Assembly (NCBI GenBank): GCA_016934095.1
Contig: JAFGTO010000186.1
Span: 1-5,037, forward strand
Direction of reading: 5' to 3'
DNA length: 5,037 nucleotides
DNA from: Candidatus Glassiibacteriota bacterium
GTDB taxonomy: Bacteria > Gemmatimonadota > Glassbacteria > GWA2-58-10
The position numbers and the translations under genes are program-made. Below, in pieces: positions 1 to 5,037 of the stretch; the stretch's first letter is position 1; each line of letters starts with the position of its first letter. The notes beneath the pieces are model-generated. The model saw only the letters and a program-made list of their open reading frames with translations. It was not told the DNA's origin and did not search any database.

Positions 1-1673
1 GAAAGCCCGAGCCCGGTGCCGCCGAGCTTGCGGCTGCGGGCCTTGTCCACCCGGTAGAAGCGCTCGAACAGCCTTGGCAGGTGGACCGTCTCGATCCCGC
101 AGCCGTGGTCGCGGACACTGATCACCACCTCGCCGTCCCCGCCGGACGCCTGGACCTGGATCGCTCCCGCCTGCTCGCTGTATTTGATCGCGTTGTCGAT
201 GTAGTTCACCACCGCCTGTTCCAGGAGCGCGGCATTGATCCCGGCTGACAGGTCTTCCGGGCATTCCAGCGCGATAGTTATCTTTTTTGCCTCCGCCTTT
301 ACTTTGCAGGAATGGATTGCCGCTGCCAGGACCTCCCTGATCCGCCCGCGCTCGAGCGGTATCTCCGCCTTTTCGGCTTCCTGCTCTATCCTGGAGAGGC
401 TGAGGATATCCTCGATAATGGCGTTCAGGCGGTCGGCCTGTCTGGAGATGATTTCCAGGAACCGCTGCACGTCTTCCGGGGCCTTGGGTTTCCCGTCGAG
501 CAGGGTCTCGACAAAACCCTTGATCGAGGTGATCGGAGTCTTGAGCTCGTGGGAGACATTGGACACGAATTCGCGGCGGATGTTTTCGAGCTGGTGGATG
601 CGGGTAACATCGTTGAGCACGATCAGGGTCCCGACCAGCCGGCCGTCCAGGTCCCGCAGCATCGACCCGTGCACCTGCAGGAACCGGTCTTCCCTGTCGT
701 GCAGGATAATCTCGCTCTCCACCGGTTCCCGGCCGGCCAGGGCGGTCTGCACGAACCGCTGCAGGCCGCTGATCCTCACTACTTCCTGGATGCTGCGCCC
801 CCGGGCCTCTGACGGAAAAACCTTGAGAAGCTTCCCGGCGGCCCGGTTCATGTTGATAATGCGCTCGTCCACATCCACCGCCATAACTCCCTCGATCATG
901 GCGCCAAGCAGTGCCTCCAGCTCGTTGCGCTGCCGCTCCACAGTGCGGATCCTGTCGTCCAACCGCCCGGCCATCCGGTTCATCGCTTCCGCCAGGGCCG
1001 CGACTTCCAGGGTTTCAGGCACCCGCAGCTTATCCTCCAAATCACCCCGGGAGAAACGTTCCGCCCCTTGCTTCAGCTCTACCAGGGGCCGGCTGATCCG
1101 CCGGGACATCCAGAGGATCACCCCTGCCGCCAGCAGCACCACCACCAGCCCTCCCAGGGCGATTTTCTCGTAGACATTGCCCAGGGCGCGCTCGATGAAA
1201 GTCAGCGGCATCGAGGTCCTCAGCACGCCGACAACCTGTCCCCCGGCCCTCAGCGGCACGGCCAGGTACATCATTTCCTTCTGCAGGGTATGGCTGTACC
1301 TGCTAGAGGTCCCGACCCTTCCGGCCAGGGCTTCGATAACCTCGGGGCGGTCGACGTGGTTGTCCATCCGGCCGGGCTCTTCATCCGAATCGCCGATAAC
1401 GCCGCCCGAAGGAAGGATTACCGTTATGCGGGTCTCACTTTTATTCCCATATTCCTTACATAACGAATTCAACCGCGAGGTATCTGCGGCGGAGAGCCTT
1501 TGCAGGACAAGCTTTTCCAGAAACCGCGCCCTGACTTCGAGGTCCGCGGCGGTCTGTTCGCGGTAGAACTCCTGCATGGACCACGACGCATACCAGGCCA
1601 GTGCAACCAGGGATAAAAGGGTGATAAACAGGTATGAAGGATACAACTGCCAGAGCAATCTTCTTTTGCGCAT
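1..1673 (-). CDS. phoR: PhoR-type sensor histidine kinase (C-terminus cut by window edge)
   Basis: Membrane sensor kinase that should autophosphorylate on His and pass phosphate to the regulator encoded just upstream. The frame is open from ATG at 1673 to the left edge, 557 codons, with no stop. Domains seen: first membrane helix about residues 10-30; extracytoplasmic PDC/CACHE-like sensor about 34-165 (GDSDEEP at 94-100, AVPLRAGG at 138-145); second helix about 171-189; HAMP about 190-243; PAS about 250-355; HisKA with SHELKTP and phosphoacceptor His375; HATPase with N-box Asn494, DHGCGIE at 522-528, LFERFYR from 535 and GTGLGL ending at the edge. Probably only a few dozen residues are missing. 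AGGGAG lies 6 bases before the ATG, inside the end of the regulator gene, and the gap is 3 bp, so the two are co-transcribed. The PhoR name rests on architecture; the signal could be something other than phosphate. Family assignment is firm. Confidence 0.95.
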   Translation of the reverse strand, partial: MRKRRLLWQLYPSYLFITLLSLVALAWYASWSMQEFYREQTAADLEVRARFLEKLVLQRLSAADTSRLNSLCKEYGNKSETRITVILPSGGVIGDSDEEPGRMDNHVDRPEVIEALAGRVGTSSRYSHTLQKEMMYLAVPLRAGGQVVGVLRTSMPLTFIERALGNVYEKIALGGLVVVLLAAGVILWMSRRISRPLVELKQGAERFSRGDLEDKLRVPETLEVAALAEAMNRMAGRLDDRIRTVERQRNELEALLGAMIEGVMAVDVDERIINMNRAAGKLLKVFPSEARGRSIQEVVRISGLQRFVQTALAGREPVESEIILHDREDRFLQVHGSMLRDLDGRLVGTLIVLNDVTRIHQLENIRREFVSNVSHELKTPITSIKGFVETLLDGKPKAPEDVQRFLEIISRQADRLNAIIEDILSLSRIEQEAEKAEIPLERGRIREVLAAAIHSCKVKAEAKKITIALECPEDLSAGINAALLEQAVVNYIDNAIKYSEQAGAIQVQASGGDGEVVISVRDHGCGIETVHLPRLFERFYRVDKARSRKLGGTGLGL

Positions 1674-1676
1674 CGC

Positions 1677-2363
1677 TTACTCCCTGAACCGGTAGCCTAC
1701 TCCCCTGACTGTCTCGAGGTATTTACCGTACTCGCCCAGCTTTCTGCGCAGCCCGACTATCACCGCATCCACGGAGCGGTCGGTCACCGGGTAGCCCTCT
1801 CCGTGGACTGCATAGACCAGCTGGTAGCGGGTAAACACCCAGCCCGGCCTGCGGGCGAGAGTATGCAGGTAGCGGAACTCCAGGGAAGTCAGTCCGACAA
1901 TCTCCCCGCCGGCCGTTACCTCGTAGCGGCCCGGATGAATGACCAGGTCGCGTATCTTGATTACCGCATCTGCGGCCGAGGCGGCTTTGGCTTTCCTGCG
2001 CAGCACCGCCCTGACCCTGGCGGTCAGAACCCTGGGACTGAAAGGCTTGGTCATATAATCGTCTGCTCCCAGCTCCAGCCCGGCCACGATGTCGGCCTCC
2101 CCGGACTTGGCTGTCAGGATCACGACCGGGATGTCGCAGGTCTTGGGCTCGCCTTTGAGGCGCCTGCACACCTCCAGGCCGTCCATCCCGGGCAGCATCA
2201 GGTCCAGGATGAAGAGGTCGGGCAAGGTCGAGCTCACCTCTTTCAGGGCTTCCTCCCCGGAGCCCGCAGGCACCACTTTGAATCCCTCCCTGGAGAGGTT
2301 GTAATGGATCAGCTCCTGAATGTTTGCATCGTCTTCGACAACCAGTATTTTTTCCCCGGCCAT
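1677..2363 (-). CDS. phoB: OmpR/PhoB-family response regulator
   Basis: Two-component transcription factor of 228 residues. Receiver domain about 4-123: acidic pair Asp11-Asp12, phosphoacceptor Asp54 in LDLMLPGMDG, Thr84, Tyr103 and Lys106 in DDYMTKPF, so all the phosphorylation and switch residues are present. A short Ala/Lys linker leads to an OmpR-type winged-helix domain about 133-228, with LTSLEFRYL, the recognition-helix region DRSVDAVIVGLRRKLG, and the closing TVRGVGYRF. The ATG at 2363 is chosen because the receiver begins at once (MAGEKILVVEDD) and GAGG sits 6 bases upstream. An upstream GTG at 2432 would add 23 residues unlike the family and lacks comparable support. It is first in a regulator-kinase operon, the usual phoB-phoR order, and has its own promoter about 90 bp upstream. 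No clear Pho box was found, so the phosphate role is inferred; the family is certain. Confidence 0.95.
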   Translation of the reverse strand: MAGEKILVVEDDANIQELIHYNLSREGFKVVPAGSGEEALKEVSSTLPDLFILDLMLPGMDGLEVCRRLKGEPKTCDIPVVILTAKSGEADIVAGLELGADDYMTKPFSPRVLTARVRAVLRRKAKAASAADAVIKIRDLVIHPGRYEVTAGGEIVGLTSLEFRYLHTLARRPGWVFTRYQLVYAVHGEGYPVTDRSVDAVIVGLRRKLGEYGKYLETVRGVGYRFRE

Positions 2364-2410
2364 CCGTATCCTCGCCGATTGCTGACACCACGACCCGCAA
2401 TTGAATGCTC

Positions 2411-2428
2411 CCGGCGGCAAGCCGCAGG
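2411..2428 (-). other. GC-rich hairpin in the regulator 5' leader
   Basis: In the minus-strand transcript, CC-T-GCGG-CTTG-CCGC-C-GG can fold as a 6-bp stem with one T/C mismatch and a CTTG loop, about 48 nt before the regulator start. No U-tract follows, so it is not a terminator. It might affect mRNA stability, or it may be chance in GC-rich sequence. Confidence 0.25.
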
Positions 2429-2460
2429 ACACGCGCTGTTCAATTCAACCCTAATTATTA

Positions 2461-2489
2461 AGTATTCGGCTATTCCATTTTGTTGTCAA
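2461..2489 (-). promoter_or_regulatory. Sigma-70-type promoter for the regulator-kinase operon
   Basis: Reading the minus strand, a perfect -35 TTGACA (2489-2484) is followed after 17 bp by AATACT (2466-2461), 4 of 6 matches to the -10 consensus. Transcription would start near 2454, leaving a leader of about 90 nt before the regulator ATG. The segment is AT-rich within GC-rich DNA. The -35 lies in an odd-centred palindrome GTTGTCAAC (2482-2490), a possible operator half. Not proven, but spacing and position are good. Confidence 0.6.
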
Positions 2490-2516
2490 CCATTTTATCC
2501 GCAGCACAGCGGGCCG

Positions 2517-3212
2517 CTATGGGTTGCCGATACCGAGCTCCGAATAGTCCGTAAACACCCCGTCTACCCCGAGCAAGCACACCCGTTCTAGGTCTTCGGC
2601 ACGGTTGACAGTGAAAACGAACACCTTGAGCCCTTTGCGGTGGGCATCCTCCACCAGTCGCCGCCTGACCGACCCCAGGCCGAGGTGGACCGACCAGGCA
2701 CCCAGTCCTTGCGCAGCCAGCAGGCTTTTCGGGCCGGGATGCCTGAGGTTAAGACCCAGCCTGATTTGCGAACGAAGGCTGCTGACCGTTTTCAGCTCGC
2801 CGGGGTGGAAAGAGGATACCAGGACCTGGTCGAAAGTCCAGCCGCGGCAGTCGAGATACTCCCGGATCAATGAAACCACCGGCCCGGCGGCTCCGCGTCC
2901 TTTCAGCTCGACATTTATTCCGGCCCGTGCTCCGGCCAGGTCGAACACCTCGCGCAGCAGCGGGATGCGCTCCCCTTTGCCTGCATCGAGCGACCGCAGG
3001 TACGCCAGAGACCTCCCGGCCACGTACCCGGTACCGTCGGTGGTGCGCCCCAGGCCGGCGTCATGTATCACTACCGGCTCGCCTTCCGCCAGCCGGACAT
3101 CCACCTCAATCCACTTCGCGCCCAGGTCCAGGGCTTTGCGCACCGCCAGCAGGGTGTTCTCCGGCTCGTGGCCGGCCGCCCCACGGTGGGCGAAAAAGAT
3201 AAATTCGCTCAT
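2517..3212 (-). CDS. Glycerophosphodiester phosphodiesterase, cytosolic UgpQ-like
   Basis: Hydrolyses glycerophosphodiesters (deacylated phospholipids) to glycerol 3-phosphate and an alcohol, in a metal-dependent TIM-barrel fold. The 231 residues fit the compact GDPD family (E. coli UgpQ is about 247). Seen: HRG at 9-11 with catalytic His9, PENT at 17-20, IEVDVR with metal ligands Glu36 and Asp38, VIHD with second catalytic His50, NVELK with Glu102, VSSF at 132-135, FTVN at 200-203 and GVDGVFTDY near the C-terminus. All core residues are present. There is no signal peptide or membrane helix, so it acts in the cytoplasm, probably on imported diesters, although no transporter is visible here. 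The ATG at 3212 follows a strong purine-rich AAGGAGGGGAG site ending 8 bases before it. The regulator-kinase operon lies 153 bp downstream on the same strand, and a hydrolase gene is divergent upstream. Confidence 0.95.
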   Translation of the reverse strand: MSEFIFFAHRGAAGHEPENTLLAVRKALDLGAKWIEVDVRLAEGEPVVIHDAGLGRTTDGTGYVAGRSLAYLRSLDAGKGERIPLLREVFDLAGARAGINVELKGRGAAGPVVSLIREYLDCRGWTFDQVLVSSFHPGELKTVSSLRSQIRLGLNLRHPGPKSLLAAQGLGAWSVHLGLGSVRRRLVEDAHRKGLKVFVFTVNRAEDLERVCLLGVDGVFTDYSELGIGNP

Positions 3213-3264
3213 CGTCGATACTCCCCTCCTTCGGCGAATCGAAGCTCCCCGCAGCAGCCTGCGT

Positions 3265-3276
3265 GGAATGCATTCC
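3265..3276. promoter_or_regulatory. Perfect 12-bp palindrome, candidate operator
   Basis: GGAATGCATTCC is its own reverse complement. It lies just downstream of the predicted transcription start (about 3280) of the minus-strand glycerophosphodiesterase gene, where a repressor dimer could block initiation or early elongation. The regulator is unknown and the site does not match a box I can name. Confidence 0.35.
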
Positions 3277-3285
3277 CCTTAATTT

Positions 3286-3314
3286 AAGCTAAACTTTACC
3301 CGGCGCGGGGTCAA
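3286..3314 (-). promoter_or_regulatory. Candidate promoter for the glycerophosphodiesterase gene
   Basis: Minus-strand TTGACC (3314-3309, 5 of 6 matches to the -35) and TAGCTT (3291-3286, only 3 of 6 matches to the -10) are separated by 17 bp. Predicted start is near 3280, giving a leader of about 65 nt to the ATG at 3212. The local run TTTAGCTTAAATTAA is distinctly AT-rich, so the exact -10 could be shifted by a few bases. Confidence 0.45.
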
Positions 3315-3319
3315 TCGAT

Positions 3320-3342
3320 AAAAAAACCAGGCCCAAGGCCTG
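3320..3342 (-). terminator. Intrinsic-terminator-like hairpin between divergent promoters
   Basis: Minus-strand RNA would form a perfect 6-bp stem CAGGCC/GGCCTG (3342-3337 with 3333-3328) with a 3-nt loop, then G and seven U (3326-3320). This has the form of a Rho-independent terminator. No minus-strand gene ends here, because the gene to the right is on the plus strand. It would stop antisense transcripts leaving the hydrolase gene before they reach the glycerophosphodiesterase promoter. The opposite orientation has no U-run after the stem. Confidence 0.55.
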
Positions 3343-3352
3343 CATTTCCGGT

Positions 3353-3381
3353 TTGATTTCCCGGGCCGGAACAGTTAAGAT
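3353..3381 (+). promoter_or_regulatory. Candidate promoter for the sulfatase-like gene
   Basis: TTGATT (3353-3358) and TAAGAT (3376-3381), each matching 4 of 6 consensus bases, are separated by 17 bp. Start would be near 3388, giving a leader of about 94 nt to the ATG at 3482. It is back to back with the minus-strand candidate promoter, with the -35 boxes about 38 bp apart. Confidence 0.45.
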
Positions 3382-3387
3382 TGTTCC
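3368..3387. promoter_or_regulatory. Inverted repeat bracketing the plus-strand -10 box, candidate operator
   Basis: GGAACA (3368-3373) and TGTTCC (3382-3387) are perfect inverted half-sites separated by 8 bp, 14 bp centre to centre. The spacer holds the predicted -10 box TAAGAT. A dimeric repressor bound here would occlude RNA polymerase. The half-site spacing differs from the LexA boxes I know, and the regulator is unknown. Confidence 0.4.
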
Positions 3388-3481
3388 AGCCGGCGGGGAG
3401 AATAACGCAGCTCGAGGCTTGCCCGGCAAAGAACGGCTTGGACCCGACTATTCGCTAAACTCAACCGGGAGGCGGCATCCA

Positions 3482-4966
3482 ATGGACAGCCAGGATCGTA
3501 TGGTTTCACGGAGAAAATTTGTCGGCTCTCTTGCAGGTCTCGGCGCAGGTGCGGCATTGGCCTGCAATTCCGGCGGCCGGCAGGAGCAAGCCCCGGAATT
3601 CACCGGCCCGCTCACCGGGGAAAAACTCTCCGGGGAGATCGAGGTCAGCAAGCCCAACGGCCTCAACCTGATCGTGATCATCTCCGACACGTTCCGCTGG
3701 GACTACCTGCATTTCAACGGCAACCGGCGCATCCAGACGCCCCACCTGGATGCCCTGGCAGAGGAGGGGGTCTATTTCGCCAACTGCTACGCCGACGGCC
3801 TGCCCACCATCCCGGCCAGGAGGGTGATACATACGGGCCGGAGCATCCTGCCGGAAAGGGAAAAGTGGCACCCGCTGGCCGAGGGGGATGTTACCTTTGC
3901 CGAGGTCCTGGCCAAGGCGGGGTTCACCTCTGGCTTCGTAGTCGATACCTACCACCATTTCAAGCCCGGAATGAACTTCCACCGCGGGTTCAACTCCTGG
4001 ACCTGGGTCCGGGGCCAGGAAAGCGACCCTTACGTGAGCGGTCCGCACGGCTCGGTAAACCCGGCGGATTATACCCCGGAACACCTGCTCAACGACAATT
4101 TCGGCAAGCGGATCACCCAGTACGTGCTCAATACCGGCGGACGAAAAAGCCAGGATGATTATTTCTGCGCGCGCTCCACCCTGGAAGCCGCCCGCTGGCT
4201 CGAGGAAAACAAGGACAACGACGGCCCGTTCATGCTGTTTATCGACATGTTCGACCCCCACGAGCCCTGGGATGCTCCGCCCGAGTTCCAGAAGATCTAC
4301 CGCAGGGAGTATCCCCTCGAGCGCTACATCTTCGGCTACGGCGTGGACCACCAGGATGTGCTGGAAGAGGACATCCCCTTGCTGATCGACCTCTATTCCG
4401 CAGAGGTCACTTTCATGGATTACTGCATCGGCCGCCTTATCGAGCGGGTCAAGCGCCTAGGGCTTTGGGAGAACACGGTCATCGCTTTCAGCACCGACCA
4501 CGGCACTCACCTGGGCGAGCAGGGCTGCATCCAGAAGCAGCCCAAGCTGCTCAACTCCTGCGTGGCCCGCGTGCCGCTGATTATCAGGCACCCGGACCCG
4601 GCTTTCAAGGGGAAGCGTATCGACGGCCTGACCAGCCACCTTGATTTCATGCCCACTTTCCTGAACCTGCTCGGCGTGGAGGGCTACACCGGGATGGACG
4701 GCCTGAACATGTGGGACCTGGTGGCCGGCCTCAAGACAGAGCTCCGGCCCCAGGCGGTGACCGGGTTCAAGGATTTCGGCTCGGTGCACAGCCTGAAATG
4801 GCACTATTTCCGGAACATCTGGGAGGAAGACCCCGGGCTGGGCCCGGCGCTCTATGACCTGGAAAAAGACCCCGGAGAACAGCAGAACGTGGCCGCGGAC
4901 CACCCCCAGGTTGTAGGAGAAATGAAAAGTATCCTGGAACGGGAATTCAAGGTGAGCCTGGCTTAG
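3482..4966 (+). CDS. Sulfatase-fold hydrolase, Tat-exported probable lipoprotein, Thr at catalytic position
   Basis: Alkaline phosphatase/sulfatase superfamily protein of 494 residues, a usual length for soluble sulfatases. N-terminus: twin-arginine motif SRRKFV at 9-14, a short Gly/Ala/Leu core, and a lipobox-like ALAC with Cys28, so export is folded via Tat and probably lipid-anchored. Catalytic features: metal ligand Asp69 in IISDT, HTGR at 117-120, MFDPHEPWD with His260, STDHGTHLGE with Asp339 and His340, Lys352 or Lys355, ARVPLIIRHP, and SHLDFMPTFLNLLGV. The motif that is C/S-x-P-S-R in sulfatases reads T-I-P-A-R here (Thr109, Arg113), so formylglycine cannot form; the second Asp of the usual DD pair is Thr70. 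Substrate is unknown: a sulfate ester, phosphodiester or phosphonate are all possible. The ATG at 3482 follows GGGAGG by 9 bases and places the Tat signal correctly; an in-frame TTG at 3353 would bury the signal and is rejected. No partner gene is visible downstream. Confidence 0.93.
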   Translation: MDSQDRMVSRRKFVGSLAGLGAGAALACNSGGRQEQAPEFTGPLTGEKLSGEIEVSKPNGLNLIVIISDTFRWDYLHFNGNRRIQTPHLDALAEEGVYFANCYADGLPTIPARRVIHTGRSILPEREKWHPLAEGDVTFAEVLAKAGFTSGFVVDTYHHFKPGMNFHRGFNSWTWVRGQESDPYVSGPHGSVNPADYTPEHLLNDNFGKRITQYVLNTGGRKSQDDYFCARSTLEAARWLEENKDNDGPFMLFIDMFDPHEPWDAPPEFQKIYRREYPLERYIFGYGVDHQDVLEEDIPLLIDLYSAEVTFMDYCIGRLIERVKRLGLWENTVIAFSTDHGTHLGEQGCIQKQPKLLNSCVARVPLIIRHPDPAFKGKRIDGLTSHLDFMPTFLNLLGVEGYTGMDGLNMWDLVAGLKTELRPQAVTGFKDFGSVHSLKWHYFRNIWEEDPGLGPALYDLEKDPGEQQNVAADHPQVVGEMKSILEREFKVSLA

Positions 4967-5037
4967 CTCGTTCCTGCCGCAGGCCAGTCAGCGGGCTGGG
5001 CCGCTTGCCTTGCCCTTGACAGCCAATTAAACAATAA
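4967..5037. other. Short tail after the sulfatase-like gene; possible start of next promoter
   Basis: No gene is visible in these 71 bp. They hold a weak 5-bp hairpin AGCGG/CCGCT (4990-5005) without a T-run, so no convincing terminator. A consensus -35-like TTGACA lies at 5016-5021; its -10 box would fall just beyond the window, so a promoter for a following plus-strand gene is possible but cannot be tested here. Confidence 0.3.

Noticed and set aside
235..1173. Long plus-strand open frame of 312 codons
   Set aside because: It lies wholly antisense to the histidine kinase, whose domains are complete and in order; the translation is Ser/Arg-rich without a recognisable domain, as expected of a GC-rich shadow frame.
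2364..2432. GTG start of the response regulator 23 codons upstream
   Set aside because: The receiver domain starts directly at the ATG at 2363, which has its own GAGG site; the extension is unlike the family and includes the leader hairpin.
2364..2516. Pho box upstream of the PhoB-like regulator
   Set aside because: No pair of CTGTCAT-like or TTAACA-like direct repeats at 11-bp spacing was found.
2495..2519. Terminator after the glycerophosphodiesterase gene
   Set aside because: Only a 4-bp AGCG/CGCT stem overlapping the stop codon, with no U-tract; not enough to call.
1803..2591. Plus-strand open frame of 262 codons
   Set aside because: Antisense to the response regulator and running across its promoter into the phosphodiesterase gene; no domain or ribosome site.
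3353..3481. N-terminal extension of the sulfatase-like protein from a TTG
   Set aside because: It would put 43 residues before the Tat signal, overlap the predicted promoter, and lacks a ribosome site; the ATG at 3482 has GGGAGG at good spacing.
3506..4351. Minus-strand open frame of 281 codons inside the sulfatase-like gene
   Set aside because: Shadow of a well-supported gene with conserved catalytic motifs; no domain seen in the antisense product.
4973..5005. Terminator after the sulfatase-like gene
   Set aside because: Hairpins of 4-5 bp (CCTG/CAGG and AGCG G/C CGCT arms) are not followed by a T-run.

Overview
The window is GC-rich bacterial DNA, dense in genes, with good Shine-Dalgarno sites and sigma-70-like promoters. 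It looks like a chromosomal segment of a Gram-negative, probably uncultivated or environmental bacterium. The last point is inferred from a Tat-type lipoprotein sulfatase homologue and a PhoR-type kinase with an extracytoplasmic sensor; the phylum cannot be fixed from this sequence. No RNA genes, mobile elements, CRISPR arrays or long repeats were seen.

Three genes lie on the minus strand, read from right to left. A cytosolic glycerophosphodiester phosphodiesterase (3212 to 2517) comes first, then an OmpR/PhoB-family response regulator (2363 to 1677). Three bases after the regulator comes its PAS-containing PhoR-type sensor kinase (1673 to the left edge, where its last few dozen residues are cut off). 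The regulator-kinase pair has its own good promoter at 2461-2489. No convincing terminator separates it from the phosphodiesterase gene, so read-through is possible.

A 269-bp divergent control region (3213-3481) separates the phosphodiesterase gene from a plus-strand gene (3482-4966). That gene encodes an alkaline phosphatase/sulfatase superfamily hydrolase exported by the Tat pathway, probably as a lipoprotein. The region holds back-to-back promoter candidates. A perfect 12-bp palindrome lies over the predicted minus-strand start site, and an inverted repeat brackets the plus-strand -10 box. Between the promoters is an intrinsic-terminator-like hairpin pointing toward the phosphodiesterase gene. 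The final 71 bp after the hydrolase gene contain only a weak hairpin and a lone TTGACA.

The most interesting point is that the sulfatase homologue has threonine where sulfatases carry the Cys or Ser that becomes formylglycine. It therefore may not be a classical sulfatase. Thr nucleophiles in this superfamily are known from phosphodiester-cleaving and phosphotransfer enzymes. Together with a PhoB/PhoR-like pair and a glycerophosphodiesterase, this suggests, as inference only, a phosphate or phosphodiester-scavenging locus. Otherwise the genes belong to well-known families, and I see no clearly new multi-gene system.
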